Origin: a virus
Strand: one strand, 5' to 3'
IMG/VR virus record: IMGVR_UViG_3300021425_000031
Coordinates: 1 to 64,000 of that record
DNA length: 64,000 nucleotides
The notes under the pieces are model-generated. The model made no database searches, was not told where the DNA came from, and saw only the letters and a list, made by a program, of their open reading frames with translations. Of this stretch, positions 43,471 through 52,801 are shown in pieces; position 1 is the first letter of the stretch; each line of letters opens with the position of its first letter. Both the position numbers and the translations under genes were made by a program.

Positions 43471-44601
43471 ATGTCCGTTGGTAGAAATTTACAAGAAATG
43501 GAAAACGTAGTAACCAAAGGGGCTGCACCTGCCGAACCAATGAGCACTATTGCACAGAATGCTTCAGGAGTTATGATTCCTGGGCAAACTGGAAGTTGGG
43601 AAGATTTAGGCGGTCCTACCCCAGATAATTATCGTCCAGATGACGATTCCGCATCTCTTAAAACTCCTGGATCAACTCTTGCCCAGGTTAAAAATGTGGT
43701 TAATGCTAAAGCATCTCCCGCAGATCCTATGCCATCTATGGCAAAAGAGGAAGTTGAAGAAGATGAAGATCTTGTTGATGAAGAAGAAATCGACGGAGAT
43801 GAAGTTGTAGAAGAAGAATCTGAAAAAGAATCTGAAGAAGAATTTGAAGAAGATACTGAAGAAGAATTTGACATTGAAGAAGATGTCAATGCTCTTTTAG
43901 CAGGTGAAGAATTATCTGAAGAGTTTCAAGAAAAGGCACGTACTATTTTTGAAGCAGCAATTCGCTCTAAAGTTTCAGAAATTAAAGAAGAACTTGAAGC
44001 GACATATGAAAATGCACTTATTGAAGAGGTTAATTTTATCAAACAAGAACTTACTGAGAGAGTAGATTCATATCTTGAGTATGTTGCTGATGAGTGGATT
44101 CAAGAAAATGCACTCGCAGTTGAGCACGGTCTTAAGACTGAAATGACTGAATCATTCCTTGCTGGAATGAAGAATCTTTTTGAAGATCATTATGTAGCAA
44201 TCCCTGAAGATAGATATGATGTAATCGAGAGTATGGTAGATAAACTTGATGAAATGGAAGAAAAACTCAACGAGCAAATTGAAAAAAATATTGCTCTAAA
44301 TCAAAGATTAGCAGAGTCGGTTGCTGATGTAATTTTTGCAGATGTCGCTGAGGGTCTTGCACTTTCTCAGAAAGACAAACTCGCTTCTCTTGCTGAAAAT
44401 GTTGAGTTTGATAGTGAAGAGAGCTATCGTGAGAAACTAGTAACATTGAGGGAATCATATTTCCCAATAAACACTAGTGCTCCAAGAGATGTAACTGAAA
44501 ATTTATCAGAGGAAGTTTCATATGATCAAACCGAAACTACTTCGGTTTCGCCAATCATGGAAGCATATCTTCAAACACTCAGTAGAGTCTCTAAAAAGTG
44601 A
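43471..44601 (+). CDS. gp22: Prohead scaffold gp22
   Basis: 376 residues (T4 269). A very acidic Glu/Asp block (about 90-135) is followed by helical coiled-coil segments (EKARTIFEAAIRSKVSEIKE, LTERVDSYLEYVADEWIQEN). ELSEEF contains an LSE site for gp21, as expected for a scaffold that is digested and expelled. N-terminal MSVGRNLQEMENVVTKGAAP is repeated in part later (AQVKNVVNAKASPADPMPS), suggesting an internal duplication of a short front motif. Confidence 0.9.
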   Translation: MSVGRNLQEMENVVTKGAAPAEPMSTIAQNASGVMIPGQTGSWEDLGGPTPDNYRPDDDSASLKTPGSTLAQVKNVVNAKASPADPMPSMAKEEVEEDEDLVDEEEIDGDEVVEEESEKESEEEFEEDTEEEFDIEEDVNALLAGEELSEEFQEKARTIFEAAIRSKVSEIKEELEATYENALIEEVNFIKQELTERVDSYLEYVADEWIQENALAVEHGLKTEMTESFLAGMKNLFEDHYVAIPEDRYDVIESMVDKLDEMEEKLNEQIEKNIALNQRLAESVADVIFADVAEGLALSQKDKLASLAENVEFDSEESYREKLVTLRESYFPINTSAPRDVTENLSEEVSYDQTETTSVSPIMEAYLQTLSRVSKK

Positions 44602-44610
44602 TTTTTAAAT

Positions 44611-44618
44611 TATAAATC
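44611..44618 (+). promoter_or_regulatory. Late promoter TATAAATC before gp23
   Basis: A near-exact late box 34 bases before the gp23 ATG, with AGAGG as the ribosome site. Confidence 0.6.
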
Positions 44619-44651
44619 AAACAAAACTTTTTTTAAAGAGGTAAAAATCAA

Positions 44652-46067
44652 ATGCAGATGTACAACACCGAGTACCTGCAGGAGAAGTGGGCACCGATCC
44701 TTGATTATCAAGGAATGGATCAAATCAAAGATTCACATCGTAGAGCGGTAACCGCAATCCTGCTAGAAAATCAAGAGAGAGAACTTCGTGAAGAGCGTTC
44801 TTTCCTTAGCGAAGCTTCCCCAACTAATTCCGCCGGTACTGGTGGTTTTAGTGGTAGTGCAGCAAGTGGAACTGGTTCACCTGTTGCAGGTTTCGATCCC
44901 GTTCTGATCTCACTGATCAGACGTTCGATGCCCAATCTGGTTGCTTATGACCTTTGTGGCGTTCAACCAATGAACGGCCCTACAGGACTTATCTTTGCAA
45001 TGCGTTCACGCTATCAGAATCAAAGTGGTCCCGAAACATTCTACAATGAAGTAGATTCCGCATTCTCTGGACAAAATAATAGTCTCGGATTGAATTCAGG
45101 ATTTACTGATGGAACTGTTGGTCTCGGTACTACCGCTCAAGGAGGTACTAATCCTTCAATTCTTTCGCCATCAGATCAAACTGCTAATGCTGCACCTGGC
45201 GATAATCAGTATAATGCTGGCGGCGGAATGACCACCGGTAATGCTGAAGCACTTGGCGATAGCGACAGCAATTACTTCAACGAGATGGCTTTCTCAATTG
45301 AGAAACTCACCGTTACCGCTAAGTCACGCGCCCTGAAAGCTGAGTACTCACTCGAATTAGCACAAGACCTTAAGGCAATTCACGGTCTGAATGCTGAAGC
45401 TGAACTTGCTAATATTCTTAGCACTGAGATTCTCGCTGAAATCAACAGAGAAATCATTCGTACTATCTACAAAGTTGCTGTTCCTGGTGCTCAGGTTAAC
45501 ACCGCTTCTGCTGGTACTTTCGACCTTGATGTTGATTCAAACGGTCGTTGGTCTGTTGAGAAGTTCAAGGGTCTTATTTTCCAAATCGAGCGCGATGCTA
45601 ACGCTATCGCACAACAAACTCGTAGAGGAAAGGGCAACATGATTATGTGTTCTGCTGATGTTGCTTCAGCACTCACTATGGCAGGTGTTCTTGATTACAC
45701 CCCAGCACTTAACTCTAATCTTAATGTTGATGATACCGGCAATACTTTTGCAGGTGTTCTTCAAGGTAAGTATAGAGTTTACATTGATCCATATTCGGCA
45801 AACGTTGCAGCTAATCAATTCTACGTTGTTGGATATAAGGGTTCTTCACCTTATGATGCTGGACTATTCTATTGCCCATATGTACCTCTTCAGATGGTAC
45901 GTGCTGTTGGTGAGCATACTTTCCAACCAAAAATTGGATTTAAGACTCGTTATGGAATTGTTGCAAATCCATTCTCTAAGGGTGGTACTCTCCCAACTGC
46001 GCCAGACAACATTGAAACCAACGCTAACGTCTATTACAGAAGAGTTAAGGTTGCAAATCTTATGTGA
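44652..46067 (+). CDS. gp23: Major capsid protein gp23
   Basis: 471 residues. The start NTEYLQEKWAPILDYQGMD is the family hallmark. The pre-sequence ends at FLSE (51-54): LSE fits the gp21 rule, so mature capsid protein would begin ASPTNS at residue 55 (T4 is cut after E65). HK97 fold parts follow: LIRRSMPNLVAYDLCGVQPM, IFAMRSRYQ, KAEYSLELAQDLKAIHGLNA. Codons are GC-richer than in surrounding genes, as expected for the most abundant protein. It is closed by a strong terminator. Confidence 0.97.
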   Translation: MQMYNTEYLQEKWAPILDYQGMDQIKDSHRRAVTAILLENQERELREERSFLSEASPTNSAGTGGFSGSAASGTGSPVAGFDPVLISLIRRSMPNLVAYDLCGVQPMNGPTGLIFAMRSRYQNQSGPETFYNEVDSAFSGQNNSLGLNSGFTDGTVGLGTTAQGGTNPSILSPSDQTANAAPGDNQYNAGGGMTTGNAEALGDSDSNYFNEMAFSIEKLTVTAKSRALKAEYSLELAQDLKAIHGLNAEAELANILSTEILAEINREIIRTIYKVAVPGAQVNTASAGTFDLDVDSNGRWSVEKFKGLIFQIERDANAIAQQTRRGKGNMIMCSADVASALTMAGVLDYTPALNSNLNVDDTGNTFAGVLQGKYRVYIDPYSANVAANQFYVVGYKGSSPYDAGLFYCPYVPLQMVRAVGEHTFQPKIGFKTRYGIVANPFSKGGTLPTAPDNIETNANVYYRRVKVANLM

Positions 46068-46088
46068 GTTATTTCTCACATTTTCACA

Positions 46089-46116
46089 AGACCTCCCAAA
46101 TGGGGGGTCTTTTTTT
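46089..46116 (+). terminator. Strong terminator after gp23
   Basis: A nine-pair stem (46089-46097 with 46102-46110, one G-U), AAAT loop and a T-run of seven. It ends the capsid message and is followed at once by a late box. Confidence 0.85.
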
Positions 46117-46117
46117 A

Positions 46118-46127
46118 TCTAAATAAA
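46118..46127 (+). promoter_or_regulatory. Late box TCTAAATAAA after the gp23 terminator
   Basis: Directly follows the T-run and lies 10 bases before the ATG at 46137, which leaves a very short leader. It may serve the gp3-uvsY set downstream. Confidence 0.4.
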
Positions 46128-46136
46128 AATAAAAAA

Positions 46137-46289
46137 ATGAAATCGTTTATTATAAAACCGGGCGAACGGTATTCATCTGGCCCTCCCCCAATGAAACTGC
46201 AAAGTTCTCCCAGAATTGAACCAAAAGAAAAAAAAGATAGTTTTGTCGGGAGAATGATTCGCAATACACTCTTATCACCCATACAATAA
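46137..46289 (+). CDS. Hypothetical 50-residue protein before gp3
   Basis: Basic and proline-rich (KPGERYSSGPPPMK, SPRIEPKEKKD) with a short C-terminal helix (FVGRMIRNTLLSPIQ). The TAA overlaps the next ATG by one base, supporting translation. No recognised family; length and position suggest a structural accessory. Confidence 0.55.
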   Translation: MKSFIIKPGERYSSGPPPMKLQSSPRIEPKEKKDSFVGRMIRNTLLSPIQ

Positions 46290-46831
46290 TGGCAACAGCA
46301 TTTGATAAACAGATACAAAATAGAAATTATCTTTCTCCCGTTGGATTTAAATTTACTTTAGCAAAAGAACCAAAAGTTTCATTTTTTTGCACAAGTAGTA
46401 AAATTCCAGAAATTTCATTACAAATTGAAACTCAAAGTACTTATTTAAAAGATATTGATGTTCCCGGTGATAAAATTACATATGGTGATCTATCTTTAAA
46501 ATTTTTAGTCGATGAAGATCTTATAAACTATATGGTAATTCATAATTGGTTGACTGGATTAGGATTTCCAGAAAGTGCTCAAGATTATAGAGATCTATTA
46601 ACTAATCAAGATGATTTGACTCAACCATTGGATCCTAAAAGAGCATTTAGTGATGGAAGTCTTTATATTTTGGATAGCAATTATAACATAAGTGCTATTG
46701 TTAAATTTAAAGATTTATTTCCAGTGTCATTATCTTCCTTAGAATTTGATTCCACACAAACCGATATTCAATACTTTACAGCACAGGCATCTTTCAAGTA
46801 TACTATTTACTCTATTGCTACAGGTTTATGA
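46289..46831 (+). CDS. gp3: Tail completion protein gp3-like
   Basis: 180 residues (T4 gp3 176), between gp23 and uvsY, where gp3 sits in cyanophages. The fold is tube-like: SPVGFKFTLAKEPKVSFFCT, then KIPEISLQIETQSTYLKDID and KITYGDLSLKFLVDEDLINY, a pattern shared with tube (gp19) and tube-initiator (gp54) proteins. gp3 caps the tail tube under gp15. The alternative is a gp54/gp48-like baseplate tube initiator; position favours gp3. Confidence 0.7.
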   Translation: MATAFDKQIQNRNYLSPVGFKFTLAKEPKVSFFCTSSKIPEISLQIETQSTYLKDIDVPGDKITYGDLSLKFLVDEDLINYMVIHNWLTGLGFPESAQDYRDLLTNQDDLTQPLDPKRAFSDGSLYILDSNYNISAIVKFKDLFPVSLSSLEFDSTQTDIQYFTAQASFKYTIYSIATGL

Positions 46832-47259
46832 ATCTTGATGAAATACAGGAAATGTGGCAGAGAGATTCTGTTATAGACCCCGATAACTTACACGATGAAT
46901 CTTTAAAAATTCCACAACTCCATTCGAAATATTATACCATATACAATACAATCACTCTTCTAAGAGAGAAGGCAAGAGAAACTTATAGTAGGGTCAAATT
47001 AGAAAGATACAACTATTACACAGGAAAGGCACCAGCAGAGGTTTATGTTGAAGAACCATTCCCATATAAAGTTAGAGACAAAGAGGCGCTACAGAGGCAT
47101 CTAGATGCCGATGAGAGATTAAATAAAATAGATCTTAAAATTAAATACTATGATATTATATTAAAGTTTCTTGAGGAGATTATTAAAACAATATCAAATA
47201 GAACATATCAAATAAAAAATGCCATTGATTGGCACCAATTTCAATCAGGTTTCAATTAG
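46828..47259 (+). CDS. uvsY: Recombination mediator UvsY
   Basis: 143 residues (T4 137). UvsY helps UvsX load onto gp32-covered single-stranded DNA. Typical: LDEIQEMWQRDSVIDPDNLH, PQLHSKYYTIYNTITLLREK, and a conserved lysine-rich helix (RVKLERYNYYTGKAPAEVY). The C-terminus is helical and drives hexamer formation. ATGA overlap with gp3. Confidence 0.93.
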   Translation: MNLDEIQEMWQRDSVIDPDNLHDESLKIPQLHSKYYTIYNTITLLREKARETYSRVKLERYNYYTGKAPAEVYVEEPFPYKVRDKEALQRHLDADERLNKIDLKIKYYDIILKFLEEIIKTISNRTYQIKNAIDWHQFQSGFN

Positions 47260-47261
47260 TC

Positions 47262-47270
47262 AAATAAATA
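47262..47270 (+). promoter_or_regulatory. Late-like box AAATAAATA before uvsW
   Basis: AAATAAATA, 21 bases before the uvsW ATG. T4 uvsW is also expressed late, so a late promoter here fits known biology. Confidence 0.5.
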
Positions 47271-47291
47271 ATCATAACTGATATGTTATGA

Positions 47292-48755
47292 ATGTCACAT
47301 TTGATTATTTCAAAAAAGAATGAGGTATTTCTTCAAGTTGAGGCAGACCCACACGTCTACTATGAGTTAAGAGACGCATTTCAATTTGAAGTTCCAAACG
47401 CCAAATTCGCACCTGCCTACAAAAATAAGTGGTGGGATGGTTACATTCACTTGTTTAATATTAATACGCAAGAAATATACGTTGGTCTATTAGATAAACT
47501 CATAAGATTCTGTGAGCAACACGAATACACTTATGAGTTTCGAAACAATAAGTATTATGGTCTTCCTTTTGAGGTAAATGAGCACATCTCAAAGGAAGGT
47601 GTAAAAGATTACATGAACTCTATCTGTAAGTACGCTCCCCGCGACTACCAAGTTGAGGGAGTATACGACGCATTAAGACATAATAGAAAGTTGTTGATAT
47701 CTCCAACTGCTTCTGGAAAGTCGTTGATGATATACTCAATTGTGAGATATTACGTTGAGAAAGGACAAAATATTCTCGTAGTTGTCCCAACGACATCCCT
47801 TGTAGAGCAGATGTATAAAGATTTTGAAGATTATGGGTTTGATGTTGGTTCATACTGCCACAAGATTTATGCTGGGAAAGAAAGAAAAACAGATTCTCAG
47901 GTAATTATCACTACCTGGCAGTCCATCTACAAACTTCCTCGCCAATACTTTTCAAGATTTAATGTAGTTGTAGGAGATGAAGCACACCAGTTTAAATCAA
48001 AGTCATTAGTATCTATAATGACAAAACTTTCTAATTGTAAATATCGCTTCGGATTCACTGGCACACTCGATGGAAGTCAAACGCACAAGTGGGTTTTAGA
48101 GGGTTTATTCGGCCCTTCTTATAAGATTATTAAAACTGATGAGTTAATGAAGAAAGGTCATGTTGCCACATTAGACATCAATATTCTTCTATTGAAACAC
48201 CCACCGAATCGTTTTGAGACTTTTGAAGATGAAGTCCAGTATATTATTAATCATGAAAAAAGAAATAAATTTATCAAGAATCTTGCTCTTGATTTAAAAG
48301 GAAACACTTTAATTCTCTTTGCCCGTGTTGAAGGTCATGGACAACCGTTATACGAATTAATAAATAAGAGTATCGGTAATGATCGTCATGTCTTTTTTGT
48401 TCATGGTGGTGTTGCTACCGATGACCGCGAAAAAGTAAGAGAAATCACTGAAAAAGAAAATAATGCAATCATCGTTGCTTCTTACGGTACTTTTTCTACT
48501 GGTGTTAACATCAAAAATTTACATAATGTTATCTTTGCTTCCCCTAGTAAATCAAGAATCAGAAACCTCCAATCAATCGGAAGAGTCTTAAGAAAAGGAA
48601 ATAATAAGACAAAGGCAACTCTATATGACATTGCCGATGACATCAGTTATAAGTCAAGAAAAAATTATACTCTTAATCACTTAATCGAAAGAATCAAAGT
48701 TTATAATGAAGAAAACTTTAATTATGATATTGTAAATATACCTTTTAAAAAATAA
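47292..48755 (+). CDS. uvsW: DNA helicase UvsW
   Basis: 487 residues (T4 503). SF2 helicase unwinding R-loops and D-loops and driving the switch from origin to recombination-dependent replication. Motifs: Walker A SPTASGKS (137-144), DEAH box GDEAHQF (228-234), SAT-like FTGT, and in the second RecA domain VASYGTFSTGVNIKNLHNVI and QSIGRVLRKG (motif VI). The N-terminal small DNA-binding domain (FAPAYKNKWWDGYIHLFN) is present. Confidence 0.95.
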   Translation: MSHLIISKKNEVFLQVEADPHVYYELRDAFQFEVPNAKFAPAYKNKWWDGYIHLFNINTQEIYVGLLDKLIRFCEQHEYTYEFRNNKYYGLPFEVNEHISKEGVKDYMNSICKYAPRDYQVEGVYDALRHNRKLLISPTASGKSLMIYSIVRYYVEKGQNILVVVPTTSLVEQMYKDFEDYGFDVGSYCHKIYAGKERKTDSQVIITTWQSIYKLPRQYFSRFNVVVGDEAHQFKSKSLVSIMTKLSNCKYRFGFTGTLDGSQTHKWVLEGLFGPSYKIIKTDELMKKGHVATLDINILLLKHPPNRFETFEDEVQYIINHEKRNKFIKNLALDLKGNTLILFARVEGHGQPLYELINKSIGNDRHVFFVHGGVATDDREKVREITEKENNAIIVASYGTFSTGVNIKNLHNVIFASPSKSRIRNLQSIGRVLRKGNNKTKATLYDIADDISYKSRKNYTLNHLIERIKVYNEENFNYDIVNIPFKK

Positions 48756-49162
48756 TGGGAGAAGAATTTTACGCAATAATAAAATTAGTATCTGGTGAAG
48801 AAATCATGTCATTAGTTTTAATGGACGAAAACGATGGAGATCCAGTATTAGTTCTTCAAAATCCAGTTTGTATGAGTACTCATAAAAATAGGAATGGAAT
48901 ACTTTTAAAAGTTAAACCATGGATAGAAATGTCTGATGATGATTTTTTTATTATTAAACCAGATAAAATTATTACAATGACTGAGACTAAAGATAAAAAA
49001 TTAATAGATATATACGATAAATTTAATCAATATGATCATGAATCTAATTTTCATGATTCAGAAGGAAAAGTAAAACTTTCTTCTAATATGGGATATCTCT
49101 CTTCAGTTGAAGATGCTAGAAAGAAACTGGAGAGAATCTTTAAAGGTCTTAAAGAAAGCTAA
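48755..49162 (+). CDS. Hypothetical protein between uvsW and gp55
   Basis: 135 residues, ATG overlapping the uvsW stop. The N-terminal half is Sm-like in pattern (FYAIIKLVSGEEIMSLVLMD, VLVLQNPVCMS, LLKVKPWIEMSDDDFFIIKP), a five-strand barrel signature; the C-terminus is a charged helix (VEDARKKLERIFKGLKE). It could bind RNA or proteins. Similar proteins occur at this place in cyanophages; no experimental function known to me. Confidence 0.65.
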   Translation: MGEEFYAIIKLVSGEEIMSLVLMDENDGDPVLVLQNPVCMSTHKNRNGILLKVKPWIEMSDDDFFIIKPDKIITMTETKDKKLIDIYDKFNQYDHESNFHDSEGKVKLSSNMGYLSSVEDARKKLERIFKGLKES

Positions 49163-49211
49163 TATCTCATCTTCAACCGGGACAAAGGTAGTCTACACAC
49201 AATTCTTTAAC

Positions 49212-49241
49212 TTGTCAAGCCCCTATATTTTGTGGTATAAT
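49212..49241 (+). promoter_or_regulatory. Host-sigma promoter before gp55
   Basis: TTGTCA (49212-49217), an 18-base spacer and a perfect TATAAT (49236-49241) with an extended TGG in front, 32 bases before the gp55 ATG. The late sigma gene is thus under an early or middle host-type promoter, as a switch protein must be. Confidence 0.8.
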
Positions 49242-49273
49242 AAGCATAACCTATATTATATAAGTCCAATGCT

Positions 49274-49789
49274 ATGCCTAAGAAAAAGACAGAACACTAT
49301 GTAAACAACAAAGAACTTTTAGAAGCAATGATTGTGTATCGATCCAAAGTCGAAAAGTCATTTAATGAGAAGTTCGATAGAAACCCCACTAAAGAAGATA
49401 GAGGCAAGCATTGGGAAGGTAAACCACCCATTCCGAATTATCTTGGAGAATGTTTTCTGAAGATTGCCACTCACCTTTCATATAAACCAAACTTTGTGAA
49501 TTATATGTTTCGTGAGGATATGATTTCTGATGGTATTGAAAACTGTGTCCAATATATTCACAACTTTGACCCCGAAAAGTCAAAGAATCCTTTCGCATAT
49601 TTCACTCAGATTATTCACTACGCATTCCTGAGAAGAATTCAAAAGGAAAAGAAGCAGTTAGATATTAAGACTAAGATTATCGAACGCACGGGGTTTGATG
49701 AGGTTATGATGGTTGACGACAGCTTGCTTTCTGGGCATAGTTCGGAGTATAATAGCATCAAGGACGCCATCCAATACCGCAATAAATGA
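49274..49789 (+). CDS. gp55: Late sigma factor gp55
   Basis: 171 residues (T4 185). Small sigma70-related factor. The core-binding region 2 is visible as NCVQYIHNFDPEKSKNPFAY, FTQIIHYAFLRRIQKEKKQ; region 4 is missing, as in T4 gp55. The clamp gp45 and RNA polymerase work with it at TATAAATA boxes. ATGA overlap links it to gp47. Confidence 0.94.
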   Translation: MPKKKTEHYVNNKELLEAMIVYRSKVEKSFNEKFDRNPTKEDRGKHWEGKPPIPNYLGECFLKIATHLSYKPNFVNYMFREDMISDGIENCVQYIHNFDPEKSKNPFAYFTQIIHYAFLRRIQKEKKQLDIKTKIIERTGFDEVMMVDDSLLSGHSSEYNSIKDAIQYRNK

Positions 49790-50820
49790 AAGTCGCAATT
49801 TTGAGTGATACCCATTTTGGCGCCCGGAAAGGTTCCAAGCACCTCCACGACCATTTTGAGTTGTTCTACAAGAATGTATTTTTTCCTGCCTTAGAAGAAA
49901 ATAATGTAGAGGCAGTCATTCATATGGGAGATGCCTTTGATAGTCGGAAGTCGATTGACTATCAAAGTCTTGAATGGGCAAAGAGGGTTGTGTTTGACCC
50001 TCTCAAAAAGTATGAAGTCCATATGATTGTGGGAAATCACGATACATATTTTAAGAATACCAATAGTGTAAATTCTCCAGAGCTTCTTCTTCAGACGTAT
50101 TCTAATATAAAGACTTATAGTGACCCGACTGAAGTTAATATTGGTGGATTGAAGATTTTATTTTTACCGTGGATTAATCAAGAAAATGAGGAAAAAACTT
50201 TTAAACTTATTGAAAAGACGATTAGCAAATGTGCGATGGGGCATCTTGAATGTCAAGGATTTAGAGTTAATCGACAACTCATCATGGAGCACGGTTTGGA
50301 GAGCAAACTATTTGAGAAGTTCGATAGGGTCTACTCGGGACACTATCACACTCGATCGAATAATGGAAAAGTCTTCTATCTAGGTAATCCTTATGAGATG
50401 TATTGGACTGATGTGAATGATACTCGCGGTTTCCATATTTTTGATACAGAAACATTAGAGCACACTCCAATCAACAATCCTTATAAATTATTCTATAACA
50501 TTTATTATGAGGATACTCCTTATCAGTTGTTTGATGCAACTGAATATGAAAATAAAATTGTAAAGGTTATTGTTCGTAAAAAATCTAAACCAAAAGATTT
50601 TGAAAAATTTATTGATAAACTCTATAAAGTAGGAGTACAAGACCTCAAAATTGTAGAAAACTTTAACATACAAGAAAATGAAGATTTTGAGATTACTGAA
50701 GAAGAAAACACTATGTCAATTTTAAATCGTTATATTGACGAATCTGAATTTGAATTTGATAAAAATGTTATAAAAGATATTTTTCAAGATCTCTATAGAC
50801 AAGCTTGCGAGGTAGAGTAA
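49786..50820 (+). CDS. gp47: Recombination endonuclease subunit gp47 (Mre11/SbcD-like)
   Basis: 344 residues (T4 339). Metallophosphoesterase motifs in order: SDTHFG (7-12), MGDAFD (47-52), GNHDTY (83-88), MGHLEC (151-156) and SGHYHTR (184-190), all metal-binding residues intact. With gp46 it resects double-strand ends for recombination-dependent replication. Next gene starts immediately after the stop. Confidence 0.95.
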   Translation: MKVAILSDTHFGARKGSKHLHDHFELFYKNVFFPALEENNVEAVIHMGDAFDSRKSIDYQSLEWAKRVVFDPLKKYEVHMIVGNHDTYFKNTNSVNSPELLLQTYSNIKTYSDPTEVNIGGLKILFLPWINQENEEKTFKLIEKTISKCAMGHLECQGFRVNRQLIMEHGLESKLFEKFDRVYSGHYHTRSNNGKVFYLGNPYEMYWTDVNDTRGFHIFDTETLEHTPINNPYKLFYNIYYEDTPYQLFDATEYENKIVKVIVRKKSKPKDFEKFIDKLYKVGVQDLKIVENFNIQENEDFEITEEENTMSILNRYIDESEFEFDKNVIKDIFQDLYRQACEVE

Positions 50821-51090
50821 ATGTTTCTTCTCACTCTCAAAGATAGAAAAGACGATGGTGCTTATGCCGTCCAAGACCAATACGGACATAAAGTTTTATT
50901 TCTCTTTGAAGAAGAAGATGATGCTACTCGATATGCCTTGATGCTTGAAGATCAAGAAGAGAAAGAAATGGATGTTGTTGAAGTTGACGATGACCTTGCC
51001 ATAAAGACTTGTAAACTTTACAACTATAAGTATACTGTGATTACTCCTGACGATATCGTAATTCCTCCTAAAAATGCTAGTATTTCATAA
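50821..51090 (+). CDS. DUF3110-type protein between gp47 and gp46
   Basis: 89 residues. The pattern KVLFLFEEEDDATRYALMLE, then a short acidic part and YNYKYTVITPDDIVIPPKN, matches the cyanobacterial DUF3110 family as I recall it (VLMFEDEDDATRFALLLE). This suggests an origin in the host. The gene begins right after gp47 and overlaps gp46 by 17 bases, so it is made with the nuclease complex; a regulatory or adaptor role is only inference. Confidence 0.65.
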   Translation: MFLLTLKDRKDDGAYAVQDQYGHKVLFLFEEEDDATRYALMLEDQEEKEMDVVEVDDDLAIKTCKLYNYKYTVITPDDIVIPPKNASIS

Positions 51091-52789
51091 GATTAGATAC
51101 AAGAATTTCCTTTCATCGGGGAATCAATTTACTGAGATTGACTTTGAAAAAAATCATACCAATCTAATCATCGGCACAAACGGTGCTGGAAAGTCAACGG
51201 TATTGGATGCTCTTACCTTTGCTCTTTTCAACAAACCGTTTCGGAAAATCAATAAACCACAACTAGTCAATACTACAAATGAAAAAGATTGTTTAGTTGA
51301 AATTGAATTCTCGACGAATAGTAGGGATTATCTTGTCCGTCGTGGAATTAAACCAAATGTCTTTGATATTGAAGTAAATGGTCAACCACTTCATAAGGAA
51401 GCAGATGACCGTGCTAATCAGAGAATTCTAGAAGAGAATATTCTCAAGGTAAATTATAAGTCTTTCACTCAGATTGTGATTCTGGGCAGTAGCACCTTTG
51501 TACCTTTTATGCAACTTCCAACGGCACATCGTCGGGAAGTGATTGAAGATTTGCTGGATATTCGTATTTTCTCTGTGATGAATAATCTCATCAAGGATAG
51601 AATTCGCACACAGAAAGACCAAGTAAAATCTCTTGAGTTGCGTAAAGAGAATTTGAAAGAGAAGATGAAGATGCAGCAAAACTTCATCGAAGAACTTGAG
51701 AATCGTGGAAATGCCAATATAAATGCCAATAAAGAAAAGATTGCCAATTTAGACAAAGAAGTTGGTGTTTATATGATTGAGAATTCGAACACTGAAGAAG
51801 AAATAATCAAGTATACAAAGGAACAAGAAGAGGTTGTTGGTTCTGGTGATAAGTTAGTAAAGCTTAACAATCTTAAGGGTAAAATCTCTCAAAAAGTATT
51901 AACAATTACGAAAGAGCATAAGTTTTTTGCAGAAAATACGGTATGCCCTACTTGTACACAAACTATAGAAGAAGAGTTTCGGTTAAATAGAATTACAGAT
52001 GCTCAAAATAAAGCAAAGGAACTTAGAAATGGTTATGAAGAACTTGAACAAACAATAAAGTTCGAACAAGAACGAGAGCGTCAATTCATTACTTTATCTA
52101 AAGAGATTACTAAATTAACTCATGGCATTTCTCAAAACAATACTCGGATTTCCCTCAACCAGAGACAAATACGAGAACTTGAATCTGAAATTCAAACTAT
52201 TGCCCAAAACCTTGCAAACAGAAATACTGAACATGAGAAACTAGAAGAATTTAAGGAAAATCTCCAACAAACAATTGAAGACCTTTCAAACAAAAAACAA
52301 CAAATCGTACATTACGATTTTGCATATTCCTTACTTAAGGATGATGGTGTAAAAACGAAAATCATTAAGAAGTATCTTCCGTTTATAAATCAGCAGGTGA
52401 ATCGTTATCTTCAAATGATGGATTTTTATATTAATTTCTATCTTGACGAAGAATTTAACGAAAAAATTAAATCTCCAATTCATGAAAATTTTTCATATTC
52501 ATCTTTTTCCGAAGGTGAAAAAATGAGGGTGGATTTATCTCTTCTCTTTACTTGGAGAGAAGTTGCTAAATTAAAAAATTCTGTAAATACTAATCTGCTG
52601 ATTATGGATGAGGTATTTGATTCGTCTCTTGATGGTTTTGGTACTGAAGAGTTTCTTAAGATTATTCGTTATGTGATTAAAGATGCTAACATCTTTGTGA
52701 TCTCTCATAGGACGGGTCTTGAGGACAAATTTGAAAGTGTCATAAGGTTCCATAAAAGAAATGGATTCTCATATAAAATAGAATCATAA
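51074..52789 (+). CDS. gp46: Recombination endonuclease subunit gp46 (Rad50/SbcC-like)
   Basis: 571 residues (T4 560). Walker A GTNGAGKST (34-42), a Q-loop region, a coiled coil interrupted by the zinc hook CPTC (291-294), a signature near SFSEGEKMRVDLSLLF (about 478-493), Walker B LLIMDEVFD with D512/E513, and the switch ISHR. A complete SMC-type ATPase partner of gp47. Confidence 0.95.
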   Translation: MLVFHKIRYKNFLSSGNQFTEIDFEKNHTNLIIGTNGAGKSTVLDALTFALFNKPFRKINKPQLVNTTNEKDCLVEIEFSTNSRDYLVRRGIKPNVFDIEVNGQPLHKEADDRANQRILEENILKVNYKSFTQIVILGSSTFVPFMQLPTAHRREVIEDLLDIRIFSVMNNLIKDRIRTQKDQVKSLELRKENLKEKMKMQQNFIEELENRGNANINANKEKIANLDKEVGVYMIENSNTEEEIIKYTKEQEEVVGSGDKLVKLNNLKGKISQKVLTITKEHKFFAENTVCPTCTQTIEEEFRLNRITDAQNKAKELRNGYEELEQTIKFEQERERQFITLSKEITKLTHGISQNNTRISLNQRQIRELESEIQTIAQNLANRNTEHEKLEEFKENLQQTIEDLSNKKQQIVHYDFAYSLLKDDGVKTKIIKKYLPFINQQVNRYLQMMDFYINFYLDEEFNEKIKSPIHENFSYSSFSEGEKMRVDLSLLFTWREVAKLKNSVNTNLLIMDEVFDSSLDGFGTEEFLKIIRYVIKDANIFVISHRTGLEDKFESVIRFHKRNGFSYKIES

Positions 52790-52801
52790 ACAAACAGAAC
52801 A

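Noticed and set aside
45658-46122. 154-codon + strand ORF inside gp23
   Set aside because: Different frame within a certain capsid gene; Leu-rich nonsense translation.
49107-49304. 65-codon ORF across the gp55 promoter
   Set aside because: It covers a TTGTCA-18-TATAAT promoter and the gp55 start in another frame.
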